A stretch of 20,080 nt of DNA from an uncultured Fusobacterium sp. (GTDB lineage: Bacteria > Fusobacteriota > Fusobacteriia > Fusobacteriales > Fusobacteriaceae), in NCBI GenBank assembly GCA_900543175.1, contig UQQO01000028.1, forward strand, positions 1 to 20,080, in the 5' to 3' direction. Made by a program: the position numbers and the translations under genes. A model generated the notes under the pieces. That model ran no database searches. It saw nothing but the letters and a program-made list of their open reading frames with translations, and had not been told where the DNA came from. This document shows, one piece after another, positions 5,914-12,976 of the stretch (position 1 is its first letter; each line of letters begins with the position of its first letter).

Positions 5914-7998
5914 ATGAAGAAAAAAGTTGCAATAATAACAAATGCTAAAGAGATAAGAAGCTCAATGAAAGAGCAAGTAGAATTTATTTTTGAAGAGTTG
6001 ATAGAAACAGAAATATATAGTATAGAGGATAAAAGTATAAAAAAATTGAATAGGGCAGATCTATATCTAATTTCAAGTAGTGCCTATGAGTTTTTAGATA
6101 GTGATTTCTTAAAAAAAGATAACATTGTAATAGCAGATCTGACTTTAACTAAGGAGAAATTAAGATTTTTAAAAAGTTTTCCTAAGGGAACAAAGGCAAT
6201 ATTTTTTAATGTTAGTTTTAAAATGTGTATAGAGGCAATATCTATGATGTATCATTTGGGAGTTAATAATATAGAATTTATTCCTGCCTATCCTAAAATG
6301 AAAAAATTTCCAGATGAAAATACAATTATCACTCCAGCAGAAACTCAACTTCTTCCTAAAGAAGTAGAGGGAAGAGAGATAATAGATATAGGACATAGAA
6401 TAATAGATGCTAATACAATTATAGAGATAGCTTTAAAATTGGAGTTTGAACATATATTATACTATAAAAAGATTAGAGAGTATCTAGATACAGTAGCAAC
6501 AAATGATTATAGTTTAAGCAAGATATTGGAAAAGGCAACACAGGCAGAGAGTCAATTTTCTCTTTTGATGAAAACAACAAAGATAGCTATATTAGGTGTT
6601 GATAAAGATAACTTCCTATGTTCTTGTAATGAGAGAGCAGAGAAAATTTTAAATAAGAGAAGTGGAACTTTATTGGGGAATAATGCAGAGGAACTGTTGC
6701 CATATATACCTTTTAAAGAGGCAAAAGAGAGTAGAGAGGAGATAAAAACTAAACTTATAAAAATAGGAGATGAATATATTAACATCTCGATTATTCCAAT
6801 AATAAAAGCTGAATACTATATGGGAGCTTTTGCTATATTTCAAAAGTTTGAAGAGGAAGAGAAGAAACAGAATGAGTTAAGAAGGCAATTGCTAAATAAG
6901 GGGCATAAGGCAAAATATACCTTTGATGATATAGTTGGAGAGAGTCGACCTATGTTAAAATTAAAGGCTTTAGCTAAAAAAATGGCTAAAATAGATTCAG
7001 ATATTTTAATTACAGGAGAGAGTGGAACAGGAAAAGAGTTATTTGCTCATGCTATTCACAATTATTCTAATAGAAGAGAGTTTCCATTTATAGCAGTAAA
7101 CTGTGCAGTTATTCCAGAAACATTATTGGAAAGTGAACTTTTTGGATATGAAGAGGGAGCTTTTACAGGGGCAAAAAAAGGTGGAAAAATAGGTTTCTTT
7201 GAATTTGCCCATAAAGGAACACTTTTTTTAGATGAATTAGAAGGAATGAGTCCAGCTCTTCAGGTAAAATTACTACGTGTAATACAGGAAAAAGAAATAA
7301 TGAGAATAGGTGGAGACAAGGTTATCAATGTTGATGTAAGAATAATTACAACTACAAATGAAGAGTTGAGAAAATTAGTAAAAGAGGGAAAATTTAGAAA
7401 AGATCTATATTATAGAATGTGTTCATTTCCTTTGATAGTTCCACCATTGAGAGAGAGAAAAGATGATCTATATCTTTTAATAGAAAAATTTATGAGAAAT
7501 AGTGGAGGAGAGTTTAGATTTTCCTTTAAAGCTAAAAAAGCACTTGAGCTATATAATTGGGAAGGAAATATAAGGGAATTAAAAAATTATATAGAGTTTT
7601 TTAGTTTTACTGGGGATAAAATAATAGAGTTTGAAGAGATGCCTTTTGCTATAAAAGAGTACTATGAAAGTGCGGCAGATAAAATAGAGATAAAAAAGAG
7701 AGAGGAAAAAGAAAATTATTATGAGGAAATTTTTGGAGAAGGGTATGAGGAGAGTCTGTTTATTTTAGAAAAGATAGATGAGTGTTGTAATCGAGGAAAA
7801 AGTAGTGGTAGGCAAAGTCTTGTGGAAATATGCAAAAAAGAGGGAATGGTATTAACTGAGCAAGAGATAAGGGGAATACTAAAAAAACTTGAAGAGTTGG
7901 GATTAATAGATGTTTTTAAAGGACGTAAAGGAAATAAAATTTCAACTGAAGGGGAGAAGTTGTTGAGTAAATTAAAAAGTTCTATGGATAAAATATAA
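5914..7998 (+). CDS. Sigma-54-dependent transcriptional activator with PAS domain and atypical C-terminus
   Basis: A 694-residue enhancer-binding protein. Residues 1 to about 180 form an alpha/beta region of unassigned type, presumably sensory. About 210-315 is PAS-like (LGVDKDNFLCSCNERAEKIL). The AAA+ domain at about 337-582 is intact: Walker A GESGTGKE at 368-375, sigma-54 contact loop GAFTGA at 415-420, Walker B LFLDE ending at Asp440-Glu441, and RKDLYYR near 495-501. The C-terminus lacks a recognisable Fis-type helix-turn-helix. Instead residues 615-694 look like a winged helix (LTEQEIRGILKKLEELGLI...). ATG 5914 is preferred because the in-frame GTG at 5905 lies within the ribosome-binding sequence AAGGGTGG. 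It sits between patB and a cysteine-desulfidase-family gene, 15 bp upstream of the latter. From memory, clostridia have a sigma-54 activator (CdsR/CysR) controlling cysteine breakdown; this is a plausible functional counterpart. Confidence 0.9.
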   Translation: MKKKVAIITNAKEIRSSMKEQVEFIFEELIETEIYSIEDKSIKKLNRADLYLISSSAYEFLDSDFLKKDNIVIADLTLTKEKLRFLKSFPKGTKAIFFNVSFKMCIEAISMMYHLGVNNIEFIPAYPKMKKFPDENTIITPAETQLLPKEVEGREIIDIGHRIIDANTIIEIALKLEFEHILYYKKIREYLDTVATNDYSLSKILEKATQAESQFSLLMKTTKIAILGVDKDNFLCSCNERAEKILNKRSGTLLGNNAEELLPYIPFKEAKESREEIKTKLIKIGDEYINISIIPIIKAEYYMGAFAIFQKFEEEEKKQNELRRQLLNKGHKAKYTFDDIVGESRPMLKLKALAKKMAKIDSDILITGESGTGKELFAHAIHNYSNRREFPFIAVNCAVIPETLLESELFGYEEGAFTGAKKGGKIGFFEFAHKGTLFLDELEGMSPALQVKLLRVIQEKEIMRIGGDKVINVDVRIITTTNEELRKLVKEGKFRKDLYYRMCSFPLIVPPLRERKDDLYLLIEKFMRNSGGEFRFSFKAKKALELYNWEGNIRELKNYIEFFSFTGDKIIEFEEMPFAIKEYYESAADKIEIKKREEKENYYEEIFGEGYEESLFILEKIDECCNRGKSSGRQSLVEICKKEGMVLTEQEIRGILKKLEELGLIDVFKGRKGNKISTEGEKLLSKLKSSMDKI

Positions 7999-8013
7999 AA
8001 ATGGAGGGAGATT

Positions 8014-9282
8014 ATGAATATTTTAACTAAGATAATAAAAGAGGATATGAAACCAGCATTGGGAGTAACAGAGCCAGGAGCGATAGCCTTTTCAGTGGCA
8101 AAGGCAAAGAGTTATATTGCTGGAGAAATTAAAAGTGTAGAAGTAAGGTTAAATTCAGGGATATATAAGAATGCCTTTACCTGTGGGATTCCTAATTCTA
8201 ATGAAGTGGGAAATACTTTCGCAGCTGCATTAGGTGTGGTAGCAGGAAAAGCAGAGAAAGGGCTAGAATCTCTTGAAGATGTAACAGCTGAAGATAATGT
8301 AAAAGCTCAAAAATTAATTGACAATGGAAAGATAAAGGTAGAGTTGAGTAAAATAACTTCAGATATTATAATTGAATCTGAAGTAAAAACAGAGAGAGAA
8401 AGTTGCCTTGTAAGAATAGAGGGAACACATATAAATATAGTAAAAATAGTTTTAAATGGAGAGACTATTTTTGAAAAAGAGATTGAAAGTAAAAAGGAAG
8501 ATTCTCAAGAAGTAGAGTTACATAAATTTGGTGTAAAAGAGGTTTTAGATTATATTAATAGTGTGGATATTTCTGAAATTGATTTTGTAATGTCAGCTCA
8601 TAAGATGAATATGGAGCTATTTCAAGAGGGGCTAAAAAATGAAAGGACTACCTTTGTAAAACAACTTTTAAAAATGAATGGAGATAAGATATATTCAGAT
8701 AGCTCTTTAAATACAGCTCAACTTTTATGTAATGGAGCTATTGAGGCAAGAGTTTTAGGACTTAATAAGCCAGCTATGAGTATTACTGGTTCAGGGGCTC
8801 ATGGAATTATTACAACACTACCTCTATTTGCTGAAACTAAGGTTAAAGGGTTAAGTGATGAAAAATTAATAAGAGCTACTATGTTAAGTTATCTTATCTG
8901 TACATATATTAAAGAGTACTCAGGAAGGTTATCAGCATTTTGTGGATGTGGAATAGCTGGAGGAACAGGAGTAGCTTGTGGGTTAGGGTATTTAAGAGGA
9001 GCAACTTTAGAAGAGATAACAAATATAATAAATAATATGGCTTCAGGAATCACAGGAATGATATGTGATGGAGGAAACCAAGGTTGCACTATGAAAGGGA
9101 TTGTTGCAGTAGATGCAGCATATAGAGCAGTAGAGATGGCTATGAATAATACATATATCTTCAATGTTCATGGAATAAATGGAATTACTCCAGAGAAAAC
9201 AATGATGAATATGGGAAAAATAGCATCTCCAGGAATGATAGAAACAGAGAAAGTAATAGTAGATATATTTAAAGAGAAGTAG
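8014..9282 (+). CDS. L-cysteine desulfidase family (UPF0597/CyuA-YhaM) protein lacking the expected catalytic cysteine
   Basis: A 422-residue cytoplasmic protein of the [4Fe-4S] L-cysteine desulfidase / UPF0597 family. The presumed cluster cysteines are kept: Cys310 in RLSAFC, and Cys351 and Cys358 in MICDGGNQGC, with the family's 7-residue spacing. The N-terminal motif normally reads ALGCTEP; here it is ALGVTEP, with Val18 in place of the cysteine proposed as the catalytic residue. The codon is GTA, two changes from a cysteine codon. Additional cysteines at 57, 312 and 322 could be relevant. Family members convert L-cysteine to pyruvate, ammonia and sulfide; this one may use another substrate (for example serine) or be altered in mechanism. 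GGAGGGAG at 8003-8010 supports the start. It lies 15 bp after the activator gene, probably cotranscribed with it, and converges on the next gene with a 9 bp gap and no clear terminator. Confidence 0.85.
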   Translation: MNILTKIIKEDMKPALGVTEPGAIAFSVAKAKSYIAGEIKSVEVRLNSGIYKNAFTCGIPNSNEVGNTFAAALGVVAGKAEKGLESLEDVTAEDNVKAQKLIDNGKIKVELSKITSDIIIESEVKTERESCLVRIEGTHINIVKIVLNGETIFEKEIESKKEDSQEVELHKFGVKEVLDYINSVDISEIDFVMSAHKMNMELFQEGLKNERTTFVKQLLKMNGDKIYSDSSLNTAQLLCNGAIEARVLGLNKPAMSITGSGAHGIITTLPLFAETKVKGLSDEKLIRATMLSYLICTYIKEYSGRLSAFCGCGIAGGTGVACGLGYLRGATLEEITNIINNMASGITGMICDGGNQGCTMKGIVAVDAAYRAVEMAMNNTYIFNVHGINGITPEKTMMNMGKIASPGMIETEKVIVDIFKEK

Positions 9283-9291
9283 AGTACAATT

Positions 9292-10014
9292 TTATTTCCT
9301 CATCTCATTAAAATATGCAAAGAACTCTCTTAAACTACAGTTAAAAAATAAAATTAAAGGTGAATTAGCATATATTGCCTCAACAGGGATACCAAGTTTT
9401 TTAGCTATAAATTTAGCTCTATATAGATGGAAAGAGCTAGAGATAACCCCAATATTTTTAACCTCTAAACTGTCTAAAATCTCCTTAGAAAACTTGAAAT
9501 TTTCGTAGGTAGAAGTAGCATTACTTTCTAAAATCAGATTCTTTTCTGGAATCCCCTTTTCAATTAGATAATTTGCCATACCTTGAGCTTCTGGCAGATT
9601 TTCATCATCTCCCTTTCCACCAGATAGAATAAAAATTGTATCTGAAAATTTTTCATAGTATTCATAAGCTTTAATCAATCTAAGCTCTAAAGTTTTAGAA
9701 GGGATATTATCCTCTAATTTACCACCTAATACTATTACATGAGAACTCTTAGGGAAATTATCTTTATTTATAGCTATATCTTTTAAAAGAATAGCTTCAA
9801 AACCAATAAAAGCAACAAGAAGTATTGTGTATCCTAATTTGCATAGATTTTTTAAATTTTTGAAGAATAGGCTATCTTTAGATCTCTTTGAAAAATATCT
9901 ATATATAAAAGTTGAAAGATAGATTAAAAATAGAAAGAAAAAGGCAAAATCTCCTTTAGAAAAAATAATTGCTAAAATAAATATAAATGTGATAATAATA
10001 TCTTGCTTTTTCAT
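9292..10014 (-). CDS. DUF218/YdcF-like membrane-anchored protein
   Basis: A 240-residue protein with three hydrophobic segments in its first 85 residues (about 6-20, 22-40 and 62-80). A DUF218 domain follows, from about residue 90. Family motifs are visible: VIVLGG, ILSGGKG, EAQGMANYLIEKGIPEKNL, a following E.NATSTYEN block, and SSSFHLYRA. Members such as SanA, YdcF and ElyC are linked to cell-envelope processes, but no reaction is established for this one. Two adjacent ATGs exist (10017 and 10014). AGGAG at 10024-10020 is only 2 nt from the first and 5 nt from the second, so I prefer 10014. It is divergent from the helicase gene with overlapping promoters. Confidence 0.8.
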   Translation of the reverse strand: MKKQDIIITFIFILAIIFSKGDFAFFFLFLIYLSTFIYRYFSKRSKDSLFFKNLKNLCKLGYTILLVAFIGFEAILLKDIAINKDNFPKSSHVIVLGGKLEDNIPSKTLELRLIKAYEYYEKFSDTIFILSGGKGDDENLPEAQGMANYLIEKGIPEKNLILESNATSTYENFKFSKEILDSLEVKNIGVISSSFHLYRAKFIAKKLGIPVEAIYANSPLILFFNCSLREFFAYFNEMRK

Positions 10015-10038
10015 CATTGCTCCTAAAATTTTCTTTTT

Positions 10039-10068
10039 ATTATATCATTAAATTGGTAAAATATACAA
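10039..10068 (-). promoter_or_regulatory. Promoter of the DUF218 gene
   Basis: On the minus strand, TTGTAT (10068-10063) and TATAAT (10044-10039) are separated by 18 bp. Transcription would start near 10032, leaving a leader of about 18 nt. It overlaps the divergent promoter at 10053-10082, so the two promoters may compete for polymerase. Confidence 0.6.
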
Positions 10069-10082
10069 AAATTATATATAAT
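10053..10082 (+). promoter_or_regulatory. Promoter of the PLD-helicase gene
   Basis: TTGGTA at 10053-10058 and TATAAT at 10077-10082 are separated by 18 bp. Transcription would start near 10089, about 27 nt before the ATG at 10116. It overlaps the opposing promoter at 10039-10068. Confidence 0.6.
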
Positions 10083-10115
10083 AAAGTTACTAAAAATTTA
10101 GAGTTAGGAGAAAAA

Positions 10116-12953
10116 ATGGAAAATTATCTATTAAATAGTTTTAGAACAAGCTTATTAAATGAAAATATAGAGTCGAATTTGAATTATCAACATAAATTAC
10201 TTTCAAATAAAAATGAAAAAATAATAAGTACTTTAAGAAGAGAATTAGAAGAGTGTGATGAATTTATAATCTCAGTTGCTTTTATTACAGAAAGTGGAGT
10301 TACTATGATTTTAGAGCAGTTGAGAAGTTTAAATGAAAGAGGAGTTAAGGGACAAATTTTAACTGGAGATTATCTTACTTTTACTCAACCTAAGGCATTG
10401 AAAAAGCTTATGGAGTTTGAGAATATAGATATAAGATTGGTATCAGAGGAAAAATTTCATGCTAAAGGTTACTTTTTTAGAAAAAAAGATATTTGGACAA
10501 TGATAATTGGAAGTAGTAATCTTACTCAAACAGCTCTTACAGTAAATTTTGAGTGGAATTTAAAGATTAATTCTTTAAAAGATGGAAAGATAGCTAAAAA
10601 TATTTTAGATAACTTTTATAATATTTTTAATAGTATTTCAAAGTTAACAGATGAAAAATTAAAAGAGTATGAAGAAAATTATCTTATGTATAAGAATTTT
10701 AATAAAAAGATAAAGAGACAAGAAAAGAGTTTAATTGAAAAAGAGGTAAAACCTAATGTTATGCAGATACAAGCTCTTAAAAATTTAGAATCTTTGAGAA
10801 GTTATGCAAAGAGAGGGTTGTTAATAAGTGCAACTGGAACAGGAAAAACTTATTTAAGTGGCTTTGATGTAAAAAATGTAAGGGCAGAAAGAGTTCTTTT
10901 TATAGCTCATAGAAAAACAATATTATCAAAGGCTAAAGAAACATTTGAGACTATTATAAAAGATAAAAAGATGGGCATATATGATGGAAGGATAGGAGAA
11001 GAGGATTATATTTTTGCTATGATCCAAACTATGAGTAAAAAAGAGCATCTTGAAAAGTTTCCAAAAGATTATTTTGATTATATTATTATTGATGAAGTTC
11101 ATCATGGGGGAGCAAAGAGTTATCAAAGTTTAATAAATTATTTTACTCCTAAATTTATGTTGGGAATGACTGCTACTCCAGAGAGAGGGGATAACTTTGA
11201 TATATATGAACTTTTTCACCATAATATAGCTTATGAAATAAGATTACACGATGCTTTAAGAGAGGAGTTACTATGTCCATTTCACTACTTTGGAATTTCA
11301 GATATAGAAGTAGATGGGGAACTAATTACAGAGAAAACAGCTATAAAAAAATTGACTGCTGATGAGAGAGTAAATCATATTATCGAAAAAAGTAGGTTTT
11401 ATGGTTATAGTGGGGATAAACTTCATGGTTTAATTTTTGTTTCAAGAGTTGAGGAGGCTATTGAGTTAACAGAGAAGATGAAGAGTAGAGGAATAAGATG
11501 TGAAGTTTTAACTGGAGAGGATAGTGACAGCAAGAGGGAGAAAACTATTTTAGATTTAGAAGAGGGAAAAATAGAGTATATAATTACTGTGGATATTTTT
11601 AATGAGGGAGTGGATATTCCTTGTATAAATCAAGTTATATTACTTCGTCCTACTGAATCATCAATAGTATATATTCAGCAATTAGGAAGAGGTTTAAGAA
11701 AATATGAGGGAAAGGAGTATGTAGTTATTTTAGATTTTATAGGTAATTATGAGAAAAACTTCCTAATTCCAGTAGCAGTTTCTCAAGATAATAGTTATGA
11801 TAAAGAGTATATGAAAAGATTTATAATGAATGGAACAGATATGATTCCAGGGCAGAGCTCAATAATTTTTGAAGAGATAGTAAAAGAGAGAATTTTTGAA
11901 AATATTAATAAAAATAATTTCTCAACTAAGAAAAATATTGAGAGAGATTTTAATCTGTTAGAAAAGCAACTTGGAAGAATACCTATGCTATATGATTTTT
12001 TCCAAAGAAATATGATAGATCCAAGTGTAATTTTAAAATATAAAAAAACATATGATGAGATATTAAGAATAATGAGACCTAAAATTGATTTTGGAAAGAT
12101 AAGCCCTACTGAAAATAATTATCTTAGATATATTTCAAGCTTTTTAACTCCTGCTAAAAGGGTACACGAAATGGAAATTCTTTCTTTAATACTTAAAAAT
12201 AAAAAAATAGGGATAGAAGAAATTGAAAAGGAATTAAAAGAGAGATACAATTTAATTGAGCAAAGAGAAAACATAGAAAATGGATTAAAGCATCTAGCAA
12301 AAGAGATTTTTATAAGTTTATCAACTGCTAAGGAGTTTTATCCTCTAATAGAAAAATATGAAGATTATTATATATGTTGTGAGGACTTTGAAAAAAGTTA
12401 TAGAGAGAACAGTTATTTTAAAAGCTTAGTAGATGATTTGATAAGATATAATCTTGCATATGTAGAAAAAAATTATAAGCAAGAGACAAAGGAAAGTATT
12501 TTAAAGTATAAAGGATATACTAAACAAGAGGCTTTTTGGTATCTAAATTTAGATTTTAATAATGGATATCAAGTGAGTGGTTATACAGTTTTTGAAAAAG
12601 AGAGAAAGGTAATTCTTTTTATAACTTTAGATGATACTGGAATTTCTGCTGATTATGACAATACATTTTATGATAATAAAAGAGTAACTTGGTTTTCAAA
12701 AGCTCAAAGATATTTGATGAAAAATGGAAAATTAACAGCAGAGGGAAAAATAGCAGAAAACTATTATACTCTTGAAGTTTTTATAAAGAAAAAATTGGGA
12801 GAAAACTTTTATTATTTAGGACAAGTAGAAAAAGTTATCAATCCTAAAGAGATAATAAATAGTTATGGTAAGAGTGTTGTGGAGTATGAATTAGTTTTAA
12901 GAAATGAAATTGAAGAGAATTTGTTTAAATATTTAATAAAAAACTGCCCCTAA
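10116..12953 (+). CDS. PLD-nuclease-like / DEAD-box superfamily 2 helicase / DUF3427 protein
   Basis: A 945-residue multidomain protein. Residues about 30-175 form a phospholipase D-like domain with a single motif, His115-x-Lys117 followed by GSSN at 132-135. An SF2 helicase core follows: Walker A ATGTGKT at 239-245, DEVH at 326-329, TATP at 352-355 and QLGRGLRK at 522-529. The C-terminal third, to about residue 945, resembles DUF3427 (for example YTKQEAFWYLN and the aromatic RVTWFSKAQR block). This PLD-helicase-DUF3427 layout is known and widespread; DNA processing or defence against foreign DNA is inferred rather than proven. The true start is ATG 10116 with TTAGGAG at 10104-10110, although the frame is open upstream to 10017. 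It stands alone between convergent and divergent neighbours, with no methylase or partner gene. Its stop codon lies within the shared terminator. Confidence 0.88.
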   Translation: MENYLLNSFRTSLLNENIESNLNYQHKLLSNKNEKIISTLRRELEECDEFIISVAFITESGVTMILEQLRSLNERGVKGQILTGDYLTFTQPKALKKLMEFENIDIRLVSEEKFHAKGYFFRKKDIWTMIIGSSNLTQTALTVNFEWNLKINSLKDGKIAKNILDNFYNIFNSISKLTDEKLKEYEENYLMYKNFNKKIKRQEKSLIEKEVKPNVMQIQALKNLESLRSYAKRGLLISATGTGKTYLSGFDVKNVRAERVLFIAHRKTILSKAKETFETIIKDKKMGIYDGRIGEEDYIFAMIQTMSKKEHLEKFPKDYFDYIIIDEVHHGGAKSYQSLINYFTPKFMLGMTATPERGDNFDIYELFHHNIAYEIRLHDALREELLCPFHYFGISDIEVDGELITEKTAIKKLTADERVNHIIEKSRFYGYSGDKLHGLIFVSRVEEAIELTEKMKSRGIRCEVLTGEDSDSKREKTILDLEEGKIEYIITVDIFNEGVDIPCINQVILLRPTESSIVYIQQLGRGLRKYEGKEYVVILDFIGNYEKNFLIPVAVSQDNSYDKEYMKRFIMNGTDMIPGQSSIIFEEIVKERIFENINKNNFSTKKNIERDFNLLEKQLGRIPMLYDFFQRNMIDPSVILKYKKTYDEILRIMRPKIDFGKISPTENNYLRYISSFLTPAKRVHEMEILSLILKNKKIGIEEIEKELKERYNLIEQRENIENGLKHLAKEIFISLSTAKEFYPLIEKYEDYYICCEDFEKSYRENSYFKSLVDDLIRYNLAYVEKNYKQETKESILKYKGYTKQEAFWYLNLDFNNGYQVSGYTVFEKERKVILFITLDDTGISADYDNTFYDNKRVTWFSKAQRYLMKNGKLTAEGKIAENYYTLEVFIKKKLGENFYYLGQVEKVINPKEIINSYGKSVVEYELVLRNEIEENLFKYLIKNCP

Positions 12954-12970
12954 ATTTTAGGAGCAGTTTT
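12940..12970. terminator. Bidirectional terminator between the helicase gene and glnN
   Basis: AAAACTGC 12940-12947 pairs with GCAGTTTT 12963-12970. After one C/A mismatch, CCTAA 12949-12953 pairs with TTAGG 12957-12961 around ATT. The A- and T-runs at either end make it work in both directions. The helicase TAA stop (12951-12953) is inside the stem, and glnN ends at 12977. Confidence 0.88.
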
Positions 12971-12976
12971 CTTATT

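Noticed and set aside
10017..10115. N-terminal extension of the helicase frame by 33 codons
   Set aside because: The extension starts without a ribosome-binding site, covers the promoter region and overlaps the divergent gene's start. ATG 10116 has a good AGGAG.
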